64,000 nucleotides of DNA from Maratus speciosus (taxonomy: Eukaryota > Arthropoda > Arachnida > Araneae > Salticidae), in assembly GCA_963932465.1 (NCBI GenBank), contig OZ010795.1, positions 21,599,874 to 21,663,873 on the forward strand, written 5' to 3'. Positions 24,501 to 35,593 of the stretch are shown here, one piece after another (the stretch's first letter is position 1; each line of letters starts with the position of its first letter). The notes beneath the pieces were generated by a model. It did no database searches, was not told the DNA's origin, and worked only from the letters and a program-made list of their open reading frames with translations. Made by a program: the position numbers and the translations under genes.

Positions 24501-24967
24501 TCTTTAAATGGGTCCGTGGACATGTGGGTAATGTGGGGAATGAGCATGCAGATTCTTTGGCAAAAGAAGCAACCAAAGCCACATCACATGCCAAATACAA
24601 ATTCTTTCCTAACCCTCCTTCTTACTTGAAGAAGCTTCTAAAATCATCTCTAAACGAACAATGGCAGACTCGCTGGGACTATGGTACCACAGGACGGTAC
24701 ACATATGCTTTAGCCCCAAAAGTCTCGGAAAAGAGAACCCTGCTGCATAGAAATCTTTTCCTGTTTGCCACTAACCACGGCCCATTTTCATCATATCTTT
24801 ATAAATTTGACAGGGTTCCTTCTCCATTATGTGTATGTGGTCAGCGAGCTACATCATTGCATTATATCTTTAACTGTACCCTTACATCATATTACCATAT
24901 AAGAAAATCTCCAAAAATTTCTTTGTCTCAGTGGTTTTGTCAAATCCATCATTTTGTCAAAAGATAA
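21512..24967 (+). pseudogene. LINE ORF2: endonuclease, reverse transcriptase, RNase H; frameshifted
   Basis: ORF2 nicks the target and copies the element RNA. The AP-type endonuclease runs from KIAQINLQKNKSA (21554) to GDLNAHSALWG and SDHRL (near 22160). The usual catalytic Glu in the QE-P motif appears as QD. The reverse transcriptase fills 22220-24007 with NKAPGPDN, SYRPITLLP, QHGFLEGKSAESAI, LDIQNAFDNLPW, GCPQDS and the catalytic YADDILII. The RNase H domain shows IYTDGSK, AELLAI, HSD and, after a shift, GNEHADSLAKEA. A C-terminal CVCGQ-H-C motif ends at 24967. Frame changes lie in an A-run near 21711, near 22200, near 24000 and near 24395. Outside these the domains are remarkably whole, so the copy is fairly young. 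Confidence 0.9.
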
Positions 24968-25509
24968 TTGAATGTATGAAAGTTTTAAAAAACAACCATT
25001 ATTTGTTTCAAAATGTTTTGCCATTTATAGATGATGATGAGAACGTATCTTAACAAATAGACAGATACCACCAATTCAAAATAAACACTTAGCCACAAAC
25101 AACTCGATTGAACTATAATTGAACTGTTGCAAGAACAATAGACTTTTGAACTTTTGTGTGTGTATATAATTATATAATATTCATCATAATTATTCACTAT
25201 TTTACCTATTTTTTATATTCTACATTATTTTTAAAATTATGAATCTCTTTCTAATTTAGTATACATATACGTAGCTTTTATTGTATTTTTGCAGAACGCC
25301 CAGCTTTGCAGAGTAATTGAGCTTTTGCCGCTCCAACAAGTTTAAAAATCCTATTATCTATTATCTCATGATCTTATTAATTACAAATATCTAAATTTCT
25401 CTCGTAAACGCCCAATAAAAATTGGGCTTTCCATCGTGTATATATTGTACTTATATTGTATTTAATCTTAATATTCTCAATTGGCTTTCCTGTAGGTCCC
25501 TTCGGGCCT

Positions 25510-25549
<40 letters not shown>
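24968..25549 (+). other. LINE 3' untranslated region with terminal stem-loop
   Basis: Just before the (TTA)n tail lies AGGTCCCTTCGGGCCT, which can pair as a 6-bp stem with one bulged T and a TTC loop. Many LINE reverse transcriptases recognise a 3' stem-loop followed by a short tandem tail. Confidence 0.55.
25516..25549. repeat. (TTA)n tail
   Basis: About ten TTA units directly after the LINE 3' end, the expected kind of tail for target-primed reverse transcription. Confidence 0.9.

Positions 25550-25551
<2 letters not shown>

Positions 25552-25591
<40 letters not shown>
25552..25591. repeat. (GT)n microsatellite
   Basis: About twenty GT units abutting the LINE tail. Confidence 0.97.
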
Positions 25592-25592
<1 letters not shown>

Positions 25593-25785
25593 TGACGACG
25601 GTAGTAGATGGAAACCGCTGGGTGGGGCTTGTGAGTGCTTAAGCCATTTGGTAGGCCTCCCCACCTAGCTGACCCTTGCATTAATAAAGCGTTTAAAGAA
25701 GCAGAAATTTTCTATTTAAATTTGCTGGTGGAATTTCCCCCGATGGTAATCAACCCCTGCAAAAGCGGTTACAGTTGAAGCTTCA
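25592..25785. other. GC-richer fragment of unknown origin
   Basis: It contains GGGTGGGGCTT and GGCCTCCCCACC, which can pair imperfectly. It is probably part of the older transposon that the minus-strand LINE interrupted. Confidence 0.35.
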
Positions 25786-25997
25786 CTATTTAAAGGATAT
25801 GTCAGTTCCTTTTTTTAAAATATTTCCATGTTTCATGTATGCTGCATAAGGAAATAGCTCACACCAACAGTTCTCGAGCTTTTCTAAGGACATTCCTCTA
25901 CTATGCATAATATTGATTTTCCACTGTAGAATTTCTGCGATTTCTTCCAGTGCCCGTATCACGCTTCGAGGCATAAAATGATCCACTCTCGCACAAG
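25786..25997 (-). pseudogene. fragment of interrupted transposon, downstream part
   Basis: A minus-strand frame reads LRRTCARVDHFMPRSVIRAL and on to MSLEKLENCWCELFPYAAY. I do not recognise the family. Because this DNA and 28803-29126 are joined once the minus-strand LINE and one copy of its 15-bp target duplication are removed, both probably belong to one older element. The frames do not line up cleanly across the junction, so decay had already begun or the frame here is fortuitous. Confidence 0.4.
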
Positions 25998-26012
25998 TCC
26001 TACGAAGCAACC
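25998..26012. repeat. target-site duplication, left copy
   Basis: TCCTACGAAGCAACC is repeated exactly at 28788-28802 and brackets the minus-strand LINE. Confidence 0.92.
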
Positions 26013-26029
26013 TAATCTAATCTAATCGC

Positions 26030-26125
26030 CCACCCTGGGAACCTGCTTGTGGCTGATGTTTGGGTCAAGCCCCTAGCCCAGGGCGAGATGTTCCTACCAC
26101 CTTTGCGGCACCGCAATTCAGGGAA
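26030..26125 (-). other. GC-rich 3' end of ORF1-only LINE
   Basis: The minus strand carries TCGCCCTGGG and later CCCAGGGTGGGCGA, which can pair as an imperfect long-range stem just before the GATTA tail. This could be the recognition structure for a partner reverse transcriptase. Confidence 0.5.
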
Positions 26126-26881
26126 CGTTAGTATAAAGTTCAGGTTTGAAAAATAAAAGCTGTATTTAATACCACCATTTTTTCTTTAAGATTAATTTAT
26201 AGAATATTAATTAAAGAATAATGGAATATAATAAACTGTGCAAAAATATATATATATATATATTTAAATGGAATAAAATTACATTAGAGTTAAGAACGAA
26301 AAACTTATATTAGATACTTTTTCTTTTTTTTTCCTTTTTCTTTCTTTTTTTTAGAAAAACCGTGCAGCAAATGAAACAAACCGTCCAAAAGAAAGTTAGG
26401 ATTTATTTGAAAAGGGCTATAAAACAAAAGGCTTAAAATTAAAATTTAAACTTGATAAAGGGCCGTTTGCTCATATACTCATAGTCCAAAACTTACAATG
26501 AGAATGAAAAGATAATCAATTATGTTACACAGTGCATAAAGAAATCCCCATAAACCCTGACCTAAGAAGGGAGATAAATTTAGAGAAAAGAATTAGTTAA
26601 TTTGAAAAGGTAAAAGATAATCCAAAATTAAAATAATAGATATTATAAGCTACATCCAATGGGGGAGAAAATAAATTCTAAAATATTTGACATAACAATA
26701 CCAAAACTTTTTACATAAATGTGGGTATATAGGTAGCCCCACAACTTTAAATGATAAGATATTAATATGCTTAATTGATAATAAAATATGTTAACAGAGG
26801 AAAATATTGTACAGACGACACCTAAAGCACAACAAGTAAGAAAAAAGTTTTACTATTATCGAGTTATTAGTTTTTGAGTTC
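26126..26881 (-). other. AT-rich 3' region of ORF1-only LINE
   Basis: No coding signal on either strand. It occupies the place where ORF2 would be in a complete element and holds an AT microsatellite near 26248-26263. Confidence 0.6.
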
Positions 26882-28486
26882 TTAGAAATCGAACCTCCTT
26901 CGCTCAGCCAACTGAGATCGGAACACCGGGCATAATGATGAGTCAGCTGTGTGCAGTTTATAATTTTCCATATGGAAACAATTTGTGCAACGATGTTGAG
27001 ATTTTACTTCTTTATATGGACAGTTTGATGTTGAGTGTCCTCTTGAACATTTTGAACATATTGTTTGTCTTCTACAGGATGCTTGTGAATAGCCGTAGAG
27101 TTGGCAATCGGCACATATCACTATGGGGTTATATTTTTGTACCCTGCTGTTATTGAGTCCTATTGTCATAAATTTGTGAGCTATCATTTTGTTGAAAGAT
27201 TTTAAGTTAGTTTGTAGCACTAATTGATATGTGTGATAATTATTCTTCTGCAGTATTTTTGTTATTGTTATATTTTTTTCTTGAAATTTCAGTTTAATTT
27301 GTTGTAGTATTTTTTCTGGTGTTGATATTTTGGGAATTCCGACAATTATAACTTTTTGAAGATTTTCTAGGTTATAAGTAATTTAAACTATTTCTGTTAG
27401 TTTAGGTATCTGTTCTGTTTGTTACGTCTTCATCTGTTTCTGATTTAATTTTTGTTTCTCCTCGATCTTCTACAGATTATTTTGGGGAAATCTTTTTCAT
27501 ACTGAAGTTCCCTATTGATCATTTCCTGTATGTCACTTATTGATGTTTTGCTCGTGATGCTCCTCATCAGAATCGCCGAGCTTGATTCTTTACTGTTATT
27601 GTCAGGGGATAGTTCCTTTCGTTCGTAATTAGTTTTTGTTGTTTCAGTTATCGTGTCTAATTTCTCTGTAATTGTTTGTTCTAGATTATGAATTTTCCTT
27701 GATAATTGGGGTATATCCATAGCTGCTATTTTCTCCATTTCCTGTAGTCTATCCTTATATTTGTCAATTGTTATTTCATGTCTTTTTAACTGTTCTTCCC
27801 TTTGATTGATTTCTTCAATAAGTTTCTGATGAGTTTCTTGTTTAGCAAATTCTTCCATGTGTTCTATTTCTTGTACTGACATTATTATTTGAGTCATTTT
27901 TGTTTTTACTCTAGTGTCTGTTTGTGAATCTCTATCTTTGGTTACAGGATGTAATTTCCCCAATTGTGTTCTTAATTGTTTAACTTCTTCCTTCATTTCC
28001 TTCTCTTTTTCTTTAAAATTTTTATTTTGTTCTTCGTAATTTTTCTTCCTTTTTCCATCTTGTTCTTTGAGCTTTTCTTCTAATTCTTCCAGTTCTTCTG
28101 CTCTTGTTTTAATTATTTGTTCATTTCTTTTTAATTCTTGTTGTTTTTCCATTAAAGTTTTTTTCTGATTTCTTTTCTAAGCTATCAATTGTTTTTATTT
28201 TCTCCTCTAATTCTGATTTTAGAGTGTTTATTTCTTCCTCATTTTCATATTGTTGTGCCTCTTTCATTTGTCTTTCTCTTTCATAGTTTTCTTTTTGTGC
28301 TTTATTTTCTTTTAATTTTTCATCCAATTGTTTTTCTAATAGCATTTCTACTTTGTTACTTCCTTTAAGTTTAACTTTCAACTCTGTATTTCCTTTTATT
28401 ACTTCTGACAATTTTTGCTGATTACCTTTATGATATGTTTGTTTTAATCTCTTGTCTCTTTTAGATTTGGAAAAAATTACATCCAA
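26882..28486 (-). pseudogene. LINE ORF1: coiled coil plus CCHC knuckles, frameshifted
   Basis: The N-terminal part (28486-27445, in two frames joined near 28140) is a long highly charged coiled coil rich in Glu, Lys and Gln, for example LKSELEEKIKTIDSLEKKSE and EELEELEEKLKEQD. It ends in a linker with SISDIQEMINRELQYEKDFP. After a second frame change between 27440 and 27350 comes VIIVGIPKISTPEKILQQI, then knuckles CADCQLYGYSQASC, CSKCSRGHSTSNC and CTNCF ending near 26882. The C-terminal half is plainly homologous to ORF1 of the plus-strand LINE at 20442-21389. The long coiled coil suggests a trimer or higher oligomer, as in other LINE ORF1 proteins. Two frameshifts prevent a full product. Confidence 0.85.
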
Positions 28487-28787
28487 ATATCTTCTTGTTT
28501 CGTCTGCACATCCCTTTGCTTTTTTCTCCTTTTTCTTTTCGTACTCTTGTATTAGATGTTGGATTGTAAGATTTTCTAGAGAGACAAATTGGGATTATTT
28601 CGGTTTGAGTGGTAGTGATGAACAGTCCAGTGATGGCCATTCAATACTCAGAAGTGGAGTTGTTTTCTCTGTAGTGATCGGTGGCCTTTCTGTTATTTGG
28701 CTTCCATAGATTTTCTCTTTTAACTTTTCGCTGTCTTGTAATAGTTGTTGGATTTTGGGATCCTTTAAAGGATCTTTTTGGAATTAT

Positions 28788-28802
28788 TCCTACGAAGCAA
28801 CC
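28788..28802. repeat. target-site duplication, right copy
   Basis: Exact copy of 25998-26012. Confidence 0.92.
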
Positions 28803-29126
28803 AAATGTTCCTTGATCCGGCAGGATTCTTGCTTGGAAATCATTCCATGTGCATCCTTTTAACAGTCGATCAATTTTTTTTTGCGGAGCCTCATACATGA
28901 AATGCAAGTCGGCAAGTTCCGCATTGGTGTAACGTCGCATATTGCTCGAAATCCGTGCGGAGAATGAGGATTCAAGAGAGCGAAACACTTTTATCTATTG
29001 AACGTAAAAGCGTCCTCTACGTCCCCAATACTGCATTTCCGCACACACATCCCTATACGAAATCTGCTTATTTAGGTTCTCTTTGCTTGCCTTTACATTT
29101 CTGGCATATAATTCTGAACCACCCTG
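28803..29126 (-). pseudogene. DUF4817-like N-terminal fragment of a decayed transposon
   Basis: Reading leftward, MRRYTNAELADLHFMYEA resembles the start of the DUF4817 domain, a helix-turn-helix-like region common in transposon-derived arthropod proteins. It is followed by CTWNDFQARILPDQGTFGCF, after which the LINE target duplication interrupts the sequence. Upstream, the minus strand begins CAGGGTGGTTCAG at 29126, a plausible transposon terminus. The reading frame lacks the middle of the usual domain, so it is degenerate. The family call is from memory and moderate. The continuation beyond the LINE would be at 25997 and below. Confidence 0.5.
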
Positions 29127-29774
29127 AATATACTATATGAACTTAAAAACATGCTATTTTCCCACGTGTTTTCCACATGCATTCACTAATTATTTTTTCT
29201 GATGATCTAATGGACTCATAAAAAAATACTCAGATGTATATAAAAATGTAGGGTAATTCCGGGATTTATGCCGCACATATATTTGAATCTGTGTATAAAT
29301 TTCCATGGTTGACATAAAATAGAAAAAATCATGCTGTGCTATTTAATGTTAAATATACAACGCGTTTACTGCGACAAAAAAATTCAAAACAAATTATTAA
29401 TATTTTTTAACATTTTTTTTTTTCTAAAACATTACACTGCGGCGCGTCACCCGTACATTCCGGCTGAGACGCCGCACTTGTGCGGTAGTTATGCCGCGCT
29501 TGTAATAAGAACAGAATCAAGTTATAAATAAAAATATTTAAAAAAAATATTCATATCTGGACTATAATTATGGATGTAATAACAAAATGAAACTAAATGA
29601 GTACATTGAAACGTATTAGTAGATTCAAATTAATAGTTGCCTTACTTTCACTATTAAAATTATCGACTGATTTTTTTACATTAAATTTTAATTATTATCT
29701 CAGCAACAATGTAACATAAATGTATTAGAAAGGGAAAAGAAAAAAATTAAAATTATGTTTACATAATTTATTTG

Positions 29775-29982
29775 TTAACCCTTTCGGGACCGGTGGCTTT
29801 TACACAAATTTTATTCGGTTGGTACCACTTTTTTAAAAGAAGTTACCTTTACTTAAATAATCAAGAAAATGCTCTAATTAAACAAAGCAAATGTTGCTTT
29901 TCTTTTTTACTTGTTCCAGAAACAAATTTCGTAAGCTCTTTATGAAGGTGCTTATATGCACCTATGGTTCCGAATGGGTTAA
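29775..29982. mobile_element. TTAA-flanked MITE (208 bp)
   Basis: The ends are TTAACCCTTTCGGGACCGG and, reverse-complemented, TTAACCCATTCGGAACCATA. No reading frame. Same size class and end pattern as 4961-5170 and 53748-53964. Confidence 0.75.
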
Positions 29983-30679
29983 GAGATCGATTTCAATCTA
30001 CAGAAAAAGTGTCGAAAAGTACAGTCTTTATGTAACTACATTTAAACACATAATGCAACGAAGCCAATTACACTTCCTCTTTTTTTGAGTAGTTTGCAAA
30101 GAACGTCTGCGTTACGCGTAATCCAATTTTTCATTATTATCATCTTGAATAGCATCTCTCTTGCCCTTCTTACTTTTTATTTTCCCCTTTTTCTCCTTTG
30201 GTTTTAGCAAACTTAAAAACATGCCTAACATGGTTAATCTGTGCAAAAAGAAAAGGAAAAGTTAATAACACTTAATCATCCCGTACAAAAGAAACTGTGG
30301 CATATATACCGGAATAGCAGTGCAGCATGTATCCTATTTTGCATGGTGCAGGCGTCGGCCATCACAGTTACCTGCCATCGCTAAAGGGAATGGCGTAATC
30401 ATACAGACAGTACTCTATACAAACGCTACACTTAGTTTTGACTTCGAAATCATGCATGCATTTAGTAATTAGTGTATAAAAAGTATTTAAAACTAACGTG
30501 TTTAAAAGTTTGGACAGTGAAATCGTGCACTTACGTCAAATTAAGGATTGTACTTCAACAAGTAAACATCGAAATGGAATTCACGCTACACACTGGTTAA
30601 AATAATCTCATTGCGCACCTATACTGTGCGTTTGACGACCATCTATCGATGATTACAAGAAATACCCTCATAGCATGCA

Positions 30680-30965
30680 TGGTCACAGTGACGTCATTGT
30701 GACGTCACTGTAAGTCACTGTGGTCACGTCACATCTGTGACCAAAATGTCACCACCCAGTGATGTCACATTGTGACTGAGATGTGAACTAATTAGAAAAC
30801 TTTAAACAATTACAAAAATTCTTCAAAACATGTTACTTATTGTAAAATTTTATTTTTCTGGCAATTAAAAAAAATTGTAACGTCACTGTTATGTCACTGC
30901 ATGTAACGTACGTCATGTCACATATGTGACAAAAAAACCACCACATTGTAAATCACAGTGTGACA
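30680..30965. repeat. cluster of GTCACA/TGACGTCA palindromes
   Basis: Perfect TGACGTCA occurs at 30689-30696 and 30700-30707, with many GTCAC, GTGAC and CACATNTGTGAC units to 30965. TGACGTCA is the CREB/ATF site; here the density suggests a repeat rather than a promoter. A second cluster lies at 36256-36550. Confidence 0.75.
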
Positions 30966-30969
30966 AAAA

Positions 30970-33145
30970 TATTAACTTCAAAAAATTTTGAAAATGAAGA
31001 GAAATATTTAAAACATGCCCTAGTTACAGCGGCATAAGGAATGAATATATATTAGTGGACAGCAAATAGTAAATTCGGACACGAAAAGAAGGGGGAGGGG
31101 AGAAAAAGAAAAATGTACGGTACAAGTATCAACAAACTAGATTTCATGCTATATTTTATCAATTTGATATCTAAGACAGTGAATGTATACTTTTTTCATG
31201 ATTTCAATTTTATCTAGCATTGCAATTTAATATAATAATACTTCACGGATTGTAATTATTATAAAAGTATTTCTCGGAAAAATGCTACGTGCTGGAGCAA
31301 TTTGGATAACATATTTAGAATTAGAAATATTAAATCTATACACTTTACATATTTAGTTTGCAGGGAGGAAATTTTTTAATTTTTTTGCCGACCACTGGTC
31401 GAAACACTTCTGTGGTTTCAAACTAAAAATTTTCTACTACAGTTAAGTCTGCAGATTATAATGATCACGCTGAAAGAATCTTCAGAGTTTAGACATATAT
31501 GCATTTATTGCTTTATAATTTGCATTCAAGTCATATTTTTTCCTGTTAATCTATTTTTAGTAACTGTTTTTTTTTTTTTTTTACTTCTTTCAGCCTTTTA
31601 AAATAAAATTAGCATCTTCGAAAAAAATATATATATATAAAAATTTATGCAAAACACATATTCGCATTTCCAATTTGTATTTTAGAGATATGAATTTTAA
31701 AAAAGTTATTTTACAAATTGTTTTATTCTGGAGAAAATTAACATGAAAAGATTGACAGATTGAAAAAAAAATCTATCCTCGAAAACATTTTTTTTTATTT
31801 ATTAAGAAGATATTTTTTATTTATTACGTGTGAAACAAACTTTACTTTAAAAAAAAATGGGGGGGGGGGTTGTATTATTACCATTAAATTTATTTTTACA
31901 CATTTTAAAAATTTAAGCAATGTTTTATCTAATAAACTTCCATTTTCAAATGAATTTTTTTTTAACCTGATAAAAAAGAAATGGTAAAATGCATTGGAAA
32001 ATTCTTCAAATAGAAAATTTTAATTACAGACTGTCTCATAAAACTATTCCGCATGAAAGTTAGGACTCCAAAGAAACAGTAAAATCGCCTGCTGAAGATC
32101 GTCTGCGTAGGATATGACCGCAACCGCAGGGTAAACAGAGAACTTTTTGTAATACACGCGGGAAAAGAACGTCACGAAGTCTACAATGTCAGCTTTTGTT
32201 TATGCTTTTTTTAATGTAAGAGAAAGACGTCTGCCATTTTCGGGCAAAAATACTCGGATATTATAAATTTATAGCATAAAAGGTAAGTCTTATTTAATTT
32301 AATTTTTTTATTTCTCTTTTGTGTATTATGATTATGAATTAAATAGTTTTATGTTATACACATAGAAAGAGACTGATCTGGGATTGTTTTGAAGCGAAAT
32401 TTTCCTACTCGATTCTATGTCGTAAAATGTGTTAATCTGCCGTCGGTCAAAAAAAAAAAAAAAAAAAGAAAGAAAGCTGATGCAGAAATTTATGCCTACA
32501 TTCATAGTGGGATGAATATAAACATTAATTTATAGTTACTTGAGATTGAGACAGTGATGTGGAATTTTTTTCTTCTTCTAACATTTTTTCTGATTATTAA
32601 CACTCATATAACAGTATTTATCGCCATTATTGTTTTGGAGTTAAATATTATATTCGAATATTATGATATTACGAAACTGTTTCAGTTTATAAATTAACAT
32701 TATAGTGGGAAAATGTCTTTTTACATATTACAGTAGTGAAACTTTTGAGGGATTTTTTTTCATTGCTAATAATATTTTTAATTATTATTTAAAATCCTAA
32801 ATCTTCATACCAATGTTTTCAGATTTAACATTTGCCAAAATTATAAAATAATAGGAATTCCTTATAACATATGGAAAGATTTTTGAAAAATTGTTAAATC
32901 TAATAATGCATTTAATTTATCTATTGTAGTTTGTTGTTGTTTAACAGCACAATTAAAAATACTAATTGTTATTTTTAGTGTTTTTCAAATTGGTATATAT
33001 ATATATTTTTTAATTGTATGTAAGCATTTTTTTGCTATTTGTGATTTTAATCAAACATTTAATTACAGACATTCAGAATCAGTTATTAAATTTTCTTCGA
33101 TTGTAAACTCATTTTCTACGATTTCGATACACATAAATATTGGTA
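30970..33145. other. non-coding AT-rich region
   Basis: No protein motif. A G11 run lies at 31859-31869 and an A-run at about 32450-32467. At 32060-32290 a less AT-rich stretch ends in AAAAGGTAAGTC, a strong splice-donor-like site near 32281, which could mark a non-coding first exon. Confidence 0.35.
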
Positions 33146-33556
33146 TTAAGGGTGTATTCGAAAAAATATTTTTCCACCTTCAACAGCTCGATATTTTCTG
33201 AGACATTTTCAGACTCATTTTTAAATGTAAAAACATGAAACTTGCTGAGGTGATTTTTGAAGAGATGTTTAAGAGGCAGTGTGATTTCATTTTCCCCTCA
33301 ATTCATTAGAATTGGAGTTTTAAATAATTATTTTCTCAGTATGACCTTTTTTTTATTCCCAGATCTTCCGCTGCGAAAAATTCGGTTCAAAACGCCTACT
33401 TTGACAGCATTTTTTGTAATATTTTCTGCATTTATCAAAAAATCGAGAAGCACGCCACATTAGGTAGTTTCTAAATAAGAGAATTTCTCAGTTTGATGCG
33501 TTTGAGAACAAAAATGAATCAGAAAATAAGCAGTTTGGATTAAAATACGCCCTTAA
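33146..33556. mobile_element. TTAA-flanked MITE (411 bp)
   Basis: The ends are TTAAGGGTGTATT and, reverse-complemented, TTAAGGGCGTATT. The interior is non-coding. Confidence 0.55.
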
Positions 33557-33799
33557 AAAATAAAATATTATATTTAAGCATTGAAATAAAGTGTTTTTCA
33601 TGCCTGATAGCAAGTTTATAGATTAAACTGATTTAGTATATATTTTTTAAAGCTGATATTTACATGCATAATATAGGGCTGAATTTTTTTTTAAAGAGAT
33701 TAATAACAACTTCTTACATTAAAATGTTTTTCAAACAATAAAAATAGTTCGTATATGTAGTCATTTATTTTACTTTTATATTTCCTTTTTAATACATTT

Positions 33800-34900
33800 C
33801 AACAAAGTTGAAAAGTGTTTATGACTTTGGTTTGTCTAGCCGTCTGTCCGCTCCCTAACTCTCGTAAATATACTCGGATTGCCCTGAAATTTTTAGATGT
33901 TATTGATGTTTACCATAGCACGGTCCCTATGTGTAACGAAGTTTGTAGCATGTTTAGTTCATTTATAGGGGCAGTCAAAAGTATTCCGTTACATTACGGC
34001 GTATGGGAAAAAATCGTTTCAAAGGATTTTTCATGATTTTACACGTTTTCAAACAGAAAAAAATTGATATGCATTTATGAAGCGTACTAAAATATGCATT
34101 CTGAAGAATACGCGATCCAAAGAATAGTTATTGTTCATTTACTGGGCTAAAAGGGAATTCCAATACATAATGATATAGCGGTGGAGGGAATTGTTTGCGG
34201 CGTACTTTAATTATGTAAATCTATTTCATATATAATGAAAATGATATACGTCGCTGAGGTTTACATATTATAAATTTTTCATGTAGAATACGAAGTGTGT
34301 ATAGCATTTACAGGCACACACAATATAGTTCAGAAACTACATTGTATCCGAAGTACTGTTCATTAGTGATGATTGCTGGAAATGCATTTTTAATTATGAT
34401 ATGCGCTTTTATGATTCACTATATTTATGCATAGTATATGGTGCATATAAATGCTACAATTCATATACAGGGCTACACAAAAGTATTCGCTAGGGTTACT
34501 GGGTACGAGCGCCAGTTACGTAAAGGTGGTTTTTAAATGAGTTGTCCATTTTTAAACTGAATTTAATTTACTGTTTGTAGAATATAGATAAAATGTTATA
34601 CAGGGTCATGCAAAGAATTGGATACATGGTCGTCTATAAATTATAATTTCTGGAAATGTGATTTCAGCTGTTTTAAGTGTGTTTTAGTTTGAATTAAATT
34701 TTAACTAAACGGTGGCGTGAAGGTTCTAGGTAAACTACAGCGTTGTACAAAAGTATTCAAGTATGTTTCCATATATTAGCTTAAATTGCTGAAAGAGAGT
34801 TTCAACCTGTTATGCGTTTTGTTGCTAAACTAAATTACCCCATTATATAATATATATATCAAACTACAGATCAAATACAGGGCTGTTCAAAAGAATTGGA
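33800..34900 (+). repeat. degenerate tandem array with CAAAAGTATTC motif
   Basis: A motif like CAGGGCTACACAAAAGTATTC recurs at about 33966, 34136, 34311, 34468, 34601, 34738 and 34877, roughly every 135-175 bp. The whole block is similar to 39380-40260. No coding capacity. Confidence 0.7.
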
Positions 34901-35593
34901 AAACTTATTTAGCTATGGACAGTAACTGCGGAAATCAGTTTTTCAAATGTTTTATGCTTTTTCTAAAATGTTTACTTAGTTATCTTATTTACCTTATTTC
35001 CCTAAATAACGAAGTTTATTAAAGCATTCGGGAATTGTTGGAAAGTGTTTTATAATCTATGCTTAACGCATGATTTTTCTTACTTGTTTTTTCTATTTCC
35101 CAGATCATTCTTTTCCTATTGAACATACCAAATCTATTTAGCTCATATTCACAAAATACAATATACACGGAAATAAAAAAAAAATAAATATGGCTTACGT
35201 CGTATTTAATAAAGCAAAGATTAATCACAACCACAACACCTTAAAATCTTACACATTCTTAATATCAAGCTTGAACTCAAGATCAAGCTTAGAACTTAAT
35301 AAAAAAAGATGTCAGTTCACAAACATTGTTTTTTAAGTGGAAATATTAAAACTATTTTAGAAGAATAGGATTCCAAAATAGCTATATTTTGCTAAAAAGT
35401 ACGGTAAAAAGATACGATTTTATATCTCAAACAAAACTTTATTTTAAAATTGTGCATTTTAAAATTCATCACAGTATTAATACTTGGAAATTTTTCCACA
35501 GAGAAATATTCGGTTTGCATACAATATTTCAAATGAAAATGAAATTTCAAATTTATTGCTTAAAAGGCGCAAAGTTCAACCTAGTGAAAAGAG

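Larger units (their letters stand above)
19990..25549 (+). mobile_element. LINE (Jockey/I-like, with RNase H), nearly full length
   Basis: Order on the plus strand: a less AT-rich 5' leader, a gag-like ORF1 with CCHC knuckles, then ORF2 with endonuclease, reverse transcriptase, RNase H and a C-terminal CCHC-like motif, then a 3' untranslated region ending in (TTA)n. This domain order is that of RNase-H-bearing non-LTR elements of the Jockey/I group. The 5' boundary is uncertain and I found no target duplication. One ORF1 stop and several ORF2 frameshifts make it inactive. Confidence 0.88.
26013..28787 (-). mobile_element. ORF1-only non-autonomous LINE
   Basis: On the minus strand the element starts at 28787, runs through a leader, a coiled-coil plus zinc-knuckle ORF1 (28486-26882), about 700 bp of AT-rich sequence, then a GC-rich 3' end. 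It finishes with a GATTAGATTAGATTA tail at 26027-26013. A 15-bp target duplication flanks it exactly. No endonuclease or reverse transcriptase sequence is present between ORF1 and the tail, so it must have moved with enzyme supplied in trans. This parallels the ORF1-only HAL1 elements of mammals. Confidence 0.85.

Noticed and set aside
25456..25668. 70-residue frame with poly-Tyr and Cys-Val repeats
   Set aside because: Translation of the (TTA)n and (GT)n microsatellites.
26935..28709. Plus-strand open frames
   Set aside because: They lie antisense to the coiled-coil and zinc-knuckle ORF1 of the minus-strand LINE.
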